A stretch of DNA of 64,000 nt from Campylorhamphus procurvoides (taxonomy: Eukaryota; Chordata; Aves; Passeriformes; Dendrocolaptidae). The position numbers and the translations under genes are program-made. The notes below the pieces were generated by a model. It made no database searches, was not told the DNA's origin, and was given only the letters and a program-made list of their open reading frames with translations. The stretch lies in assembly GCA_013396655.1 (NCBI GenBank), contig WBMV01008321.1, positions 812,644 through 876,643 of the forward strand, given 5' to 3'. This document shows positions 13,701 to 27,758 of the stretch, in pieces; position 1 is the stretch's first letter, and every line of letters starts with the position of its first letter.

Positions 13701-16309
13701 GTTATTAAAATAAGCTTCATCTGACGTGACTACAGTTTGTACTGGTCAGGTAGTGTTTTTCTTTACTAGAATGGAAAATATGAAGGTTAAATAAAGATGG
13801 TGGTAAACTGTCACTTTTACAGTAACATGGTCTGTATTTATTTTTACACACTTGTGCACTCATAATTAAAGAGCAGAAAACTGTGGATGTATTGCTTCAG
13901 TAGTTAAAACAGAATACTGAAAACCAATTTGGTTCTGGCTATCTTGCAACAAAATCTGGTGGTTCTGAATGACCATTAGGTGAAAAACCAGCTTTTACAG
14001 ATATTAGGTAAGTTTAAACTGTAAACATTCAGGAAAACTGTATTATGGACGGACCCAGTAATACAGTTTTTAAAGGAAAAAACTAGAAAGCAAAATAAAT
14101 TTTATTGTCTCTTTCAAGTGTAATATTTCTAGATCCTTGGTAAGCTTTAAAATTGTGATATTTGGTAGCTTGCATTCAGCATTTTTTATGTGTTTCAATT
14201 AATAGTACGGTCCAGTACCAGGAGCATATCTTGTTCAGACCTATTGCTACAAATATGAAATGTTAAAAAGGAAAAGAGAGGGGAAAAAGTGAATAAAATG
14301 TAAATTACATGAAATAATAAATCAAAGACCTAAAGTCTGACATTTAGATTTCTGGTGGTCCATATGTTTTACATATTATGAAACCATCCCCATAAACAAT
14401 TCTTGCTAAAGAATACAATTCACATTCTTCCTAAACCATCCTATCTCATTTGTTTACAGTTTTCTTCTCAACAGCTTCATTAAATTGAAGACAGCATGAG
14501 CAAGTTGAAACAATTCATAAAGAAAAAAAGATCTCTATTAAATAATGTCAACATCAAAGGCAACAATAAGTAATCTCCTGCAAAGGGAAGGCTGTGAAAG
14601 CATCTTTTGAGCTGGTTAAAAACTGGCAATTATCAATTTCATTTTGACATGAATGAGAGGGAGGAATGTTCTGTACATGCTTTAATCTTCTAACATATAT
14701 TTTATAACAAAAAAAAATTCAAAACACCTTAAGATATATTTGGTGAATATTTAACTATGTCTGTACTAGCACAAACAAGTTTGCACTATTGAAAGCATTA
14801 TGCCTAATGTGTTTGCTTTATCCTTTAGTTTTTATAGAGTGCTACTGGTTTTGTTAGCAGACAATGGTCTAGTATTCATCTAGAAAAAAATATCTCAGCT
14901 GGGAAGAGGCTTCTCCTACGTGAAAATAATACCTCGTGCAGCCTTCTCCACGGCTGAGGGGGTGTTGCAAAAGACATTGTCAGGGGAAAGGAGCATCAAC
15001 GCCCTGCCAATGGCAGACTTCTATCCAAAGAGCTCTAGCAATCAATGAAAATGGAACAAGATAAAGAAGACAAGAAATCTTCTCTGAATATTACAGGAGA
15101 GTAGCACTTGGCTTACTTGGCCCCTTAGGAACAGTGAAACCACCACTTCAGCAAGCAGCAGTCTTTTGCATGAGTGCAGGTTTGTCACCTTGTGCATGGG
15201 CTAATGGTCAGTTCACATCACAAAGAGAAAACTCTAGTGTACCACCTTTCCTTGCCACTGTAAGGTCCGCTCTTCTGTAGAGTTTAATAAAGCAGTCATG
15301 AAATTTCGGCTATAAATTATACTTCATTGTTCACAAGACACTATTGAAGCAGATCTATCCCATGGACAAACTAGTTGCTACAAATTTTTCTCATCTTTTA
15401 ATCTTTCATGATTATCCTACAACGAAAAATACAAATAACATTTTTTTCTTGACTCAGTTCTAATCACTAGTTTATAATCATATTAATTTTTTTTTATTTT
15501 TTACTTATGTACAGAATAAAAATAATCCAAGACAAATATATTTGCCATAGTTATCTAGAGGACTTTCACATTTCAAGAATGTTGTATTGAATGGGTAAAT
15601 GTTTGTAAATTTAATATAGAATAAGATGACTAAATAATGAAACTATTTCTTTCCAATTGGAAGGTGTTAAAGGCCACCATATACCTCGTTTATGATTCCC
15701 AAGTCGTTTAACATAGTTTTTGCCTACTTTCTAATTGTAGTAAGAGAGAGTAGAATAATGGTACCAGTGTCATCCTATTTCTTCTGAAGATTCATGTTCA
15801 TATAATACAGAAGACTTCCCTAGCAAATGTGTTTCTGTAAAGTAGATGAGATTGTTTCAAAATTTGAAAAAAATACCCCAGACACATTTAGCCTACTGGA
15901 AGTTGAGCAGAAAAGAATTTACTGTGGAAATGGAAAAACATGGTGGTCAGCTCACAATCAAATCTGGAAAGATTAATTTAAAACAATCCTTTTCAAAAGC
16001 TCATGTGTCTAAAAGCTGCTCTCTTTTTTCGGACTTTCTCAAGTATTTTGATAAAGGGGTTTTTAATAAAGGGTATTTTCTTTTCCTACAAGCCTCACTA
16101 AGAAAAGCGGCCAAACAAGTCTTGCACCCCAATCATTGCTTATGGAGGTAAGCATAACTTGAAATTCGCGATGCTTTTCATTTGACATTCAAAATGGATA
16201 GGATTACTTCAGTTAAACAACACAACACAACAGAACCCCTTGCAAAGAATAGCACACTTTTCTTGATCCAATTTATATATAAATATAAAAATGTTATTGC
16301 TTTTCAAAC

Positions 16310-16327
16310 ATCTCAGAATTCTGAGAT
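16310..16327. repeat. 18-base perfect palindrome
   Basis: ATCTCAGAATTCTGAGAT is its own reverse complement. About 0.25 palindromes of this length are expected by chance in 64 kb. No function is evident. Confidence 0.9.
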
Positions 16328-19300
16328 TTTATGCTACATTTACAGAGGATTAAAATTGTTTTAGATGTTCTTTGATTAGTGAAGTTTGCAAGGAAAATAT
16401 ACAACCCTTATAGCAAGTGAGAAGATCCTCTCAATTTTTTTTCTGAATCTAGAAACTATGTTTGTAGAAGAAAAAGCACAAAACAGCCCCTTTGCCAACC
16501 TGTACTCAGAAATGAAGCTTATTTTCTCATCATTTGTGTGTATACATCCCACACAGTGTTTTGGGAGGTCAATCTGAGTCAAAAGCTGCTCCATTATATG
16601 AACTTTGTTTAATGTGCCTTAAAAATTTGTGATCACTGTATGATGTAGGTCAAGAATCAGCAGTCACTCAATATTTTCTTATAAACACATTAAGTTTTCA
16701 ACCATTTTGTCTTTAACTCCCTCTATATAATTACCTCCTCCTTATTTCTATGCACACTAATTGATTCTCTAAGGATCTACATTTCTACTTTATCACATAG
16801 GCAAGATAAAATGGAAAAATAGAACAAATCCTTAGTTTTTCCTAGATCTCTTGCTGCTTCCTAGAGTATTCAGTGATACTGTTTTCACAGCTCAAACTAG
16901 CATTTATAAATACTATTATTACTACCATTTATGGATCAGTAAATGCAGCCCTTCTGTTCGCCAAGTTTAGCCACTTGTGTATTGGGAGTGAATTGTTTTA
17001 AGAAAAACACTAAAGACAGCAAAAATGTGCTGCAGTAGTCACAACATATGGATGAAATAACAAATGTTGGCAGGCTCAGAGTAAATAGTGATTTATTTTT
17101 TTTAAGTAGAAGCTACCAGACTGAGAGAGGTAGTGTCTATGCAGACTTCCCATTAAAAAATTGGATCCTATATGCAACAAATCTATCTCCCTCTCACTTG
17201 TTACCAGGTCTGGTGTTATGTCTGCACCAGAGTCCCTTCATCACTTTCCTTTGTGCAATTATTTATAGAAGTGTAAAGCTTTCTACCCCGTTTACATCGA
17301 TGTAAATGCTTAGGATAGGTGTCTGTAAAGTTGTGTCAAATATTTTTGTCACTCTATTACCTGACCTATTCCAGAATACAAGCAAAAAAACGATTAAAAT
17401 CAGACAAAGATGTGAAGAATATAGCTCTAAATACTCTTCTTTTGAATAAAACCCCCTCAAAGATGGAGGAAACATTTTTGCAGTATTTATGTTTAGTACA
17501 GTACAGCAGGAGCACTGTAGACTCTTCTGTGCTGCCTGGCCAGCATGCCTGTTTCTCACTTAGGAGACTAGGAAAGTTCCATCTCTTGGGCTATTTAATC
17601 CTCTACTTCTTTGCCAAGATCACCAGCAAAGCTATCAATTATCACATCACAAAAAGAGAGTGAACAACCATCTTGCAAGAGCTGGCATAAACCCATCAAC
17701 TCTTTTCACATACCTCTTCCTAGCTATCAGATGGTAGTAGTTTTGGGTTGCTACTGAATTAAATATTTCAAGTGCTCAATTTTTGAGGAAAAAAACGCCA
17801 ACTTAGTCACAATGATGTCACAAGGTCTTACTAGAAGTCTATTCCATGACATTATCCAAAGCTCTGATGGTTCCCATATTTAGACGTATCAGTTTCTGTT
17901 CTTAACGCAGTGTCCCAATCCTTCACACTAATTTTGAGGTGGGAACCCAGTGGGTCAGTGCCAGGAAGCATGTTAATGCTTGTTCACCGGAATCCGTAGT
18001 GCTGGCGAACATTTAGCTGAAACTCTACTTAAGGGTCTCAAGTGTATTTCAGCACACTCAGGGTATTAGAGCTTTATATCATTTGAAAGAATCCTTTATT
18101 TTTAGTGCTAAATCAACGAAGCTGTTAGTGTCATTTTCAGTCAGACTGTCATCTACTGGGAATTCAAAATTACACTCAGCTGCAAACTATTGACACTCCT
18201 CTTAACAAAAAAATGTTTTTAATAAATCTTTACATTAGCCTATGAGATAAAAAAATCTTTACCATGAAATATACAAGTGTATAAGTGTTTTATGAAAGTT
18301 TTATTAACTTTACAAAAGAAGAATTGGCAGTGAACCATGAACATCCTGTACTCCTAACACGTGGTTATAAATTACATGTTCTTTCCAATAACATCTGAAA
18401 AAGAGACTGTAATTTAAATTTCAAAACCACTTGGCATACCTACTATATAGTGCTGACATGAAGTAAAGGGAGGATCTGGAGAGACTCAAACAAAGAGTGA
18501 AAATATAAAGACATCCTTAGCTAAAAAGCTGCTGATGAATACAATTCCTTTCCAGCTGGACAGGGATCAAGTACTTGCTTGTCATATCATTCAATGCACT
18601 GTTCAATCAGGGATTCTTCCTTTCAACAAAAAGAAAACTTAAGTGCCGCTAATCATCCCTTGTAGAACTTTATCTTGCAGATACCTTCTTTATGTCAGGA
18701 TTTCTCAATGACCATTGCCAACAGTAGAAGGATCAAAGTTGTTATTAAACAAAAATGCCTTCACTGATGGGAAAAAGCAGTTATCTTCTGTTCTCACACA
18801 CAAGATGTGCAGCTACTAGAAGCTTAATGATATTTGGTATGAAGTAAAAAAAAAACAAAAAAAAACATATTAAGACTCTGAAGAGTATCTATAGTAAACA
18901 TTTTACTTTACATTTCCAGATGACTATGACTGATCAATATAACCTATTTATTCTGATTTCTGGTAAGAAATGCCACTTTATCCATTTAAGGATGTACTTT
19001 AGAATGATAAGACTACTTTTTGAAATAGACCACATAGTTTGCTCTGTGGTTTGTCATGCCACATAGCAAACTATTCTCTCAAATGGTATCATATTTTTAA
19101 GTCCCAGAAATTCCTTTAATAATAGACAATGTATATGTTTACAAGAAATGTAAATTTTTTGCAAGCAGAGTGGATAAGTAATTTCATGCAACTCATCCTC
19201 AGAGTGCTGTCTGGATAAAACTGGTTTTTCCGCCTCCCAGCAGTATGTGAAAACCCAGAGAGAAGCTTGCTGCCAGTTAGTTTAGTGGCTTGAATGGAAC

Positions 19301-19457
19301 ACAAGCCTATAGGGAGAAAGCCAAGCCGCAAATAATCATGCAACATCAAGATTCCTTAAGACCAGTCCTTAGCACAAAGCAAACAGAAGAGCACTCTGAG
19401 AAGAGTAAGAGAAATTTAAAAGCCCAAAGGAAAAAAAAAAAAAAGTAGTCTAACACT

Positions 19458-19561
19458 TAAAAAAAGCAAAACAAAACAAAAAAACCCCAAACAAAATAGA
19501 AAACCAAAAAAGCCCCCACCACTGCCATGCAGTTCTTATATAAAAAACAAACAAACAAAAA
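19458..19561. repeat. A/C-rich low-complexity tracts (two close blocks)
   Basis: AAAACAAAACAAAAAAACCCC near 19468 and ACAAACAAACAAAAAG near 19547 flank a short ordinary segment. A poly-A run at 19430-19445 lies just upstream. Confidence 0.85.
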
Positions 19562-19565
19562 GTCA

Positions 19566-22500
19566 CAAGACCAAGACCACCACCATTTTCTAACAGCATA
19601 CTCACCAATTCTGCTGAAATTTGGTCATTCCCAATTGCAGACCTACTTTTGTTAGAGCAGGGTAAAGAGGTCAAAAAGGCAAGATAAAGGACTTCATTTA
19701 GAAAACTTGAAACAGATTGGGCATGCAACTCTATCTTACTGCAGCCTCTACAGTGATGCAGTGTGTCCCTAGAAAGATCTAGTCTGGCATATGAGAAAGT
19801 ACCAGGATGAGTTCATTGGGTAGTTTGGTTCAGGCGGGAAAACAAATTATAGAAAGAAAATTCGTATTAACTCTGAAAAATGTGTTGGGAAAAGTGATCA
19901 GCATGTAGTAAAAGCAGTGCACTTTGTTATGGATTTCTATGGAATTCTAATTCATACCAAACATTGGCAGCAACCTAGATAGCAGCTACAGAAAAAACCT
20001 GGACAGCAACTGAAAATACAGGCATATTTTTTCAAAGTCTGTGTATATGAGAGACCTGATGTTTATAGTCCTCTAAATAACTGATGTTTAAATGCACGAC
20101 TTATTCTGAAGAAGAAAAAAATTAGCTCAATTTCAAACCATATTTTTAGGCATGTGTGTTAATCAAAGAGGTGAGGAAGACAATGATTTGGTCTGTAATG
20201 CTTTGTTCAACTTCAGGATTGAATCAGTTTTGCCAAGCTATCAGGATGGTACATTTTCATTTGTGCAAAAGTACTTAGGAAAGTGAGCTACCTCTCTCAG
20301 ATGACTCGCACAGGGATTAAAGGAGAAAATATAAAATGTGATTCACAAAAAATTATCTAGTAACAGATATAGTTTCTCTGATGTCTTAACTGGCCAACAG
20401 AAATAAATTGGATGCAGTGGAACGATACCAATGAAATAAAATACATAGATATTACTCAATCAAAATATTTTGCAATTCCAAAACACCTCAAATACATAGC
20501 TAAAAGAGAAGAAAAATGTTAGAATGTTCTCAGAATACAATTTGTCTACCTTGCTGGCTGCAGTAGTACTGCATTTTACACTAGAAGACCCAGTCATTTT
20601 GCTTCATAAGGATTGCTTTCTGCCCAGACCACACAGGTATCTGTCTTAAGCATTCATTGCAAGTTTAATTTTAAACTAGTTAGAATAATCTATGTTGTTA
20701 ATGTTAGAAGTCCCATTCAAGTAACACTGGAACAATGCTATAATATTTAAAAAAAATATTTCCTAATTTAACTTTCATTAAAATGACACTCGATCTGTAT
20801 AAAAAAAGGGGATATTTCTTCATTTCCTGAAAAAATCAGCCCTATATTTCTCTCATTTCCAATATATTCGATTACTTTCCTATTTGTTTATACAGTCATC
20901 AAGTCTGAAGAAATGGTTTGAAGATACAAAGCTTATGGTAACAAATTCAACTGAAATGGTTCCTGTGCACAACAGTTTCTATACAAGTGTTCCACTTCTG
21001 AACTGTGGTGCTGAAACTCTTTTTTGGGCTGCTTTGAGACGGATCAGAGAATTGATCTAGGTTAGAAAAAGGAAGAAAAAACAACAGACGAGGTAACAGA
21101 GGACAAAAGAGGAACTGCTTAAGTTAAAAGACTGAATCATGGCTTTGCGATGATTACCATTGCGCCTTCCCGTTTTTCAATCTGTTGAAAACTGCATTGA
21201 AACAATCTACACGGACACACTCGTGAGCATGTCTAGCTTCCATTAGAGGACAATGACATTTAGTTTCTGCTAGGCTGCAAGGGAACAATTTGCAATTGCT
21301 TTAAGATGACAGAACATGGTGAGGTTAATCTTTATTATTAGGATATTTAATATTTTATTTACTGTCTGTTCATTTTTGAGAGAAATGGAAAAAGGTTAAC
21401 TACATACATAAAAGGGAGCAAAGAATAACAATAATGCACTACTTGAAATGTTTGCAACAAAAGGATTCAGATAATAAGAAACTCTCTGCCCTTGACTGAA
21501 GACCTTGGAACCTTCAACCAGATAAATTAATTTTTTCCAGTTCTGAATAAGTGATACTTGCTACAAAGTAGAACTTGCCCTTCTATGAAATGTGTTAAAG
21601 GAAAATATCATGCATATAGTGAGAAGGTTGGATTACGAGGGCATGATGTTAATCACAGCAGATCACAGTGCTATGGCTTAGACAAAAATAAAAGCAGCAA
21701 AGACAAGGAGAAACATGTATCACAATTTAAAATAGAACTCCCATGCCTACAGTAGGATTACACTAATGTATTAGACACAAAGAACTTCTGGTTAGTGATC
21801 TGTAACAGCTAATATATGAAACATTGTATTACAGACTGTTAATAAAGGAAGATGCTTAGTATGAAATCCAATGCCTTTTTAAAACTCTCTGGCAGAATTA
21901 CTATATTTATCAATACTTCAGAAAGAATAAGGCTAGCTTAAGGTTACAAGTGATAAATAAATTAATTCCGTGCTTGGATACATGGCACCTTGCAAAACAA
22001 AATAGAAATATAATAAAACTTGTTCTCATAAAAAAACCAAAATTCAACAAATATAAAAAAACCCAAACCAAACCAAACAAACCCCAAAGAACCAAAAAAG
22101 AAATACACCCCCCTCCCCCCCCCAAATGTAAAAACCCTAACCCCAAAAATTAAATTATATGGAAAGGGAATTGTCAGAAAACACAAATACTGGAAGTTCT
22201 CTGTGACCTTTGGTTTCAAATTCCCTATCTTCACAATGAAAATAGCACAGTACCTTTTAATTATTCCTTAAAAACAGTAATTAGCCAAACTCACGACAAA
22301 ATTATTGCAATATCTTCATGGAAATCTTCTGGATGAAATTTTTTCTCCTATTATGACTTTTAAATATTTCTTTCTATCTCACTTCAAAGGATGTGTGTCC
22401 TGGACTTCACTATACAGATGGCAACATCCATACAGTAAGTAACTAAAATTTGTTATACAACACCAAAATATATTTAGATTCTAGTAGTATAAGTAGTTTG

Positions 22501-23024
22501 GATCAGAAAATTTTACTGCTGTGGCCATTAGCTAAATTGTAAGAAGGTAGTGACTTGAGGAAAATCATTGTCTTCAAATCTTTCAGTATCTTGTTTGTTT
22601 AAAGCTTGGCAACATCAGTATTCCAAAAGGAAATCAGGCAATGAGAGGGGAAAAAAAATAATAATAATAAAAAAATATTTTTTTCTGCAACGAAGTTAAT
22701 GATGTTTTCCTAAACCCCTGCCTTCTCAGTCCGTATAGGTCACGACATAGCTCATAACAGCTTCTTATAGGAAAGTGTGATGATACACATCATGTACCAG
22801 TGAACACTTTTAGCCACTCTCAAGTATTTCTACTAGGCGTAGACCACTCCTGGGTTTCAATAAGAGCAGGAATAAATTCCTACTTCTTCAGCACAGGGAT
22901 AAAAAGAACGACCTTCCAGGAATTTGATTTACAGCTGCATTGAAAAACATCAGACAGAAAAATAAGCAATTTGCATTAGGAAGAGTTGGAATCGTGTCTA
23001 GAGACAAGTTCTGTTAAGAGTGAA
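19566..23024. other. Non-coding DNA, possible faint LINE remnant at its left edge
   Basis: On the minus strand 19574-19728 reads NEV...LPCSNKSRSAIGNDQISAEL, which faintly resembles the start of a non-LTR reverse-transcriptase domain; this is weak. The rest, to the CR1 tail, is unique-looking apart from the tract at 22030. Confidence 0.4.
22030..22146. repeat. A/C-rich tract ending in long C runs
   Basis: AAACCAAACCAAACAAACCCC-type sequence leads into C6-T-C9 at 22108-22123 and then CCCTAACCCC at 22135-22144. On the minus strand the end is a G-rich strand with four runs, including GGGGTTAGGG, so a G-quadruplex is possible. Confidence 0.88.
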
Positions 23025-23118
23025 AGGAATTCTTGGGCTGGCCCTGTGCAGAACTAGGGTTTGGACTCAATGGTCCTGTGGGTCCCTTTCAACTCAGGAT
23101 ATTCTATGAGTCTGTGAA
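23025..23118 (+). mobile_element. CR1 LINE 3' tail fragment, sense
   Basis: The order GGACTCAATGGTCCTGTGGG, then TCCCTTTCAACTCAGGATAT, then ATTCTATGAGTCTGTG is the terminal part of CR1, including its octamer end at 23101-23116. Only about 90 bases are present, so this is a very short insertion or the surviving end of a longer one. Confidence 0.88.
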
Positions 23119-23775
23119 CAAAGCCAGACCTCCACATGCAGTGATCATTTACCTCTCTGGCATGACATGCATTTTATTTGCCCTCCATGGCATTACTGAT
23201 ACAAGTGCCTGTCTTCTTTCCATCTATTTTTTTATCAATAAATATGATCATTTGAATGAAAATTTTACCTCTCTTTCTAAATGGATTAAAATTCGAACAT
23301 TTACAAATGGAAAAAAAAAAATTAAAAGACGGTTTCCTTATCATAAGTACCCAAGGAACTGTGTCCAAAGACCTGAAAACACCTTTTGTATTCACCTTTA
23401 TCTCTCAATAAAGTAGTGGATGACATTAGAATAGTAACAAATATCACCAGCCTGAAACTCCAGGCAAGGCAGTGCTACCAAAGGAAATCACAGACCTTAA
23501 GATTTATCACTGCTTACCGCTTTAACAAGAATTAATCAAATTTATTTCTAGGAGTTCAGTTTTACTTCCAAGGTACTTTTTACTTATGAAAACAATTACA
23601 GTCATACAGAAAAATTTCCAACGTCTATTAAATACTTTCAAACAAAGATTAAATTTAATGAAGCTTTGAATAAGCAAGAATTTTTTTTTCAAACAATTAA
23701 GTGAGAATAGTTTTTAATGTAGAATAGAGAATGATAACATGGCAATTATAATCTCCTCTGCAGATTTAACTGTTT

Positions 23776-23819
23776 CAGTTTTTTGTGGGGTTTTTTGTTG
23801 GAGGTTTGTTTTTTTTGTC
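23776..23819. repeat. T/G-rich low-complexity tract
   Basis: GTTTTTTGTGGGG, TTTTTTGTTGG and GGTTTGTTTTTTTTG follow one another. Same class on the opposite strand. Confidence 0.8.
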
Positions 23820-26800
23820 TACTTCACAATCTATGAATACAGCTCCTTTGACTATTTTTTTTTCATTCTCTCCAGCTGTAGCTAGCATAGTTAGTGCTTC
23901 TTAGGATGTTCAACATTCATTGCAGCTATCAGGTTATTTCTTCCCTATTCTTTCCAGGTGCTTTTATATATTTTCTGGAAAGATACTACTTTCCAGAACA
24001 TCAGTGTTTGAAATTATTTATTTTTTTGTAACCTACCCCTTCCTTATTTCCTCTGTTTATTCAAATCTGTCCACCTATTCTTTCAATAGCATCTCTGTCT
24101 TGGGCACTCTTTCACATCTGACAACAGACATCAATTCCAGAGCTTTATAATATGGTTTTATTTACCCCATGGGAATGTATAGGTGCTAGGCACCTGTCGT
24201 ATCAAAAGAACAACATTTGTCAGCAATAAAACTTTCACACAATTCCACTATCTTTTCCTTGCAGAAGAAGACAAAGACAGTGAATAGATGACATATAAAA
24301 ACCTACCCTAAACAAAGCACAACTGTGACTGATTTTGCTGATTTCAAGAGCACAGTGACATTTTAAAGCAATACAAATTATTCTGGAAGTATATACATAG
24401 TTGAGAACCTTAGGGAGAACAGTGTAATCTTGGAATGAAATTCAGTTTTCCACATTCCAACTGGAGTAATTTTATCTCAGATCTGTTTTGCATAAGATGT
24501 GGAATATGTTTTAATCAGCTGAATATTTTGGGGGGGAAATTTTTTAAACATCATGTACAATAAAATACAAAAATTCAACATTCACCACTAAAGACAACTG
24601 GAGATATCGTAACATGATATATATAACAGTATCAGTTCTCCTTAATTTAAGTTCAACAACTTTATGCTATTTAATCAAGAACATCATGCAGCTACTTAAT
24701 TTTATTCTAGATTATACTAATTCAGTTGATTTTGCCATGGTCTTATTGTGCGTGAGTCACTTTAACCACATCAGCAGACCCATGCTGTGAATCACAATTT
24801 GTAACCTTTATTCTGGTTCCACTTACGTTAGTGTACAAAGCAGAAGAAAAGCAGCTAGTAGCTTTAATATGAGTTGCTTACTAGCAGAGTAGAGCTCCTA
24901 TTTTTGGTGAAAAAATGTCCAGTAAGCTAGAAAAACATTGCTTCTAAGGAGAAATATTTGCTATTAAAAGGCCTGGAATGGAAACAAAAATGTTTCATCT
25001 TGCTTCCCATTCTTATCTGCATACAAACTAAGTTCAGAGCCTAGATAACACTGCCTATGATTTAAGTTAGGGAAAATTAATGTTCTTCATCTTGTTTATG
25101 TCTCCTGCTACCACAACACTGTCAGAAAAGGCAAATATGCAGGGCAAAATGTTTTTAAAACCCAGCTATTACTATAGGAAGAGCAGGACACAGAAAGGAA
25201 GAAGGTTTAAAATAACCAGAGAACACAGACTCAAAGCTAAAGAGAATTTTATGTAAGACGTAGTCAATAAGTAGCCTTTATAGCTGTATAAAGGGTCTGG
25301 TACTAGCAGACATTAATAAATTGATATATTATGGTTTTGTATTAATTAGCCTTGCAAATGCTGGTTTTGTTTTTTTTTTTCATAAAATGGTTGCATTGTT
25401 TTATACAGTTTTGATTAAATATTTGTCTGTATGTATAAAATGACCCCCAAATATTTTTATTTGAATTTGCAAGAGCAATATATATTTGCACATGGTCAAA
25501 TTTTGAAGATGTATCATTGTGTTTAGCAAAATCACATGTTTGAACACAGCTGATCAAATGTGAATATTTACTGCAGATAAAGAACTTTGAATAGCATGAT
25601 TCAGCAAGGTGGAACTGTAAAAGGAAATCAGTAACTTTTAAATTATGTTACTGTCTTACAAAAAATAATTCTAATTGGAAACTGTTGGATTCTGTTGAGG
25701 TAGCTGTCCCCTTAAAAATATGAGACATTTTAAAATGCAAATGCACCTACTAAGTTTAAACATACAAACATACCATCATGAAAAATGCTTTATGCATTCA
25801 GTAGTGTGAAATTAGCACTTTGCTATGTTTGTGAGAATTATAAATATAATTTTAAAAGACTTGCCTAAAAACCACGAGGAATACTGCCCATTCAAAAGAG
25901 CAGCCACTATTATTAATCTGCATTCACCAAGGGATGCTTCTCCCTTTTGTGCAATAAAATGTTTTCACTGCTAACTTGCTAATGGCTTTCACTAGCAAGG
26001 CAGAGTTACACAATTAGGAAGGAGAAACCAAGATATACAAATATAATAATTTTCCCCCTGCTTTTATGACAATTGCAACAGATCCCTAAGGGGAATGGAA
26101 AAGGAAAGAAGGGTAATATGTAATATAAATTTTGCAATGAATGACAGACCTTTGCTATCATATGTAATAAGGCAACCTCAATATGCTTCTGAGTATCTGG
26201 TCGGGAAACCTACAGTATATCCTACTGGCAAAAACTCATTGTTTCAGCAAGTTAAGCAGAAATTCTCTAATTCTCCTGGAAGATTGCTCTAGTGGCCTCT
26301 GAAAGAAATATTTTCCTCAATTTTCCTCACCTACAACACAGGACTTCATCAGTTCCATAAGATGAAAAGATTATTTTTCAGAATCCTTTCATTATAGTGT
26401 TTTCTGAGAGAAAATTACAAATTTGTCATGAAAATACAGGATTAGATGAAATCCATTTTCTTTTCTTTATCATAACTTGAAATCAGGTCTCCTCTGTTTA
26501 AAACTCATATGCTATTTCCCTCCAACATTTCTAACTCACAGGTAACTCAGTTAAGAAATGTAGAAGTAAAAGAAGACATAAAATAGGTGAAAGCAAAACA
26601 CCCACATGAACTTCTGCTGAAAGCTTTAATTCCTATAGATAGCATTTCCAAAGCCTGCTGGCCATGGAGGCTGACATATGCTATGTTCTCCAGATGTAGC
26701 TGCAGTAACACAGCTGGATATAATGCTCTCTGCATCTGGTGCACAGATGTTTGATTGTGTCCTTGGTAGTTAGCCAGATTTTGAAGGATCCATTTAGTTC

Positions 26801-27689
26801 TTGGAGCAATATTAAAAGAACAAGAGAATAGTCCACTGGTAATAATAATACTTCACATTTCTCTTAACTGCTTTAACTACTCTCACTTTCCCTATTAAGC
26901 TGAGTCATGGTACTTTTCTATTACCTTTTCTGAATTCAGGATCTAGAAGAGAAATATGAGTTGGAATTAAGCAGGCAAAAAATCAAAACTCCACTGAAAG
27001 TTCTTTGCTGTCCCAGAACCCTTATTTTTAACCTCTTTTCGGGAAGTACTCAATCCAAACCTCCTTGGAGACAATGGGAGGGGGAAATTAATGAGCTTTG
27101 GAATCATCCTGAAAAATTGAAAAATTACTGTTTAACCTGAGCAATTTCAGCAGTGTTATTATGGCTCAATTCTTGCAGAAAGAATTTATCCTTCTTCAAA
27201 TTCTATGCTCATTTTACCCTGCATAAAATACATTTTACCAATGTCTTCTTAAAAATGTTTCAAACTTTGGTTTCATGTTGGTTTGGGCTACAGGTTATCT
27301 TTGAGCTTTGCAGTGAGCTGTATGCAGCATTCCAGAAATATGTGCAGCAACGTTAGAACATCAGGTCCATTTGTGCTCTTACTAATAAAATCTCCAATTC
27401 TCTTCCTCTTTCCAGAACTGAAGATCATGTAAAAATGTAAAAAATAAGTAATGAAAACACAGACTTTAAAACCTGACTTTCTGAGAATGCCTTTTGGATC
27501 ATCCATTCTTCAGTAGGACACCTTTATCCATGAGATAATGTTGCCCCTGCAGTAGCGACTACAGTTCATTTATTAAATGTTACAGTGTCAATGACAGAAT
27601 TATATAATCGTATGGATATAAATTTAAAAAATATATGTACAATGAGATGAAATTCCAGGTGTAAAATCAAAACAATATATTTTCATCAG

Positions 27690-27758
27690 AAAAAAACAAC
27701 AAACCAAAAACAAACAACCAAAACCAAAATAAAACAAAAACAACCCAAACAAAAAAAT
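27690..27758. repeat. A/C-rich low-complexity tract
   Basis: About 70 bases of AAACAACCAAAACC-type sequence with no G, the same class as the tract at 5231. Confidence 0.9.

Larger units (their letters stand above)
10272..19429. other. Unique-looking non-coding DNA
   Basis: AT-rich throughout, with the small array at 10664 and the palindrome at 16310. A GC-richer stretch at about 14900-15260 contains CCACGGCTGAGGGGGTGTTG but matches no element I know. Open frames here are short and look like chance. Confidence 0.6.

Noticed and set aside
23033..23416. 127-codon plus-strand open frame
   Set aside because: Its start lies inside the CR1 3' tail, which is non-coding, and the remainder shows no similarity I recognise.
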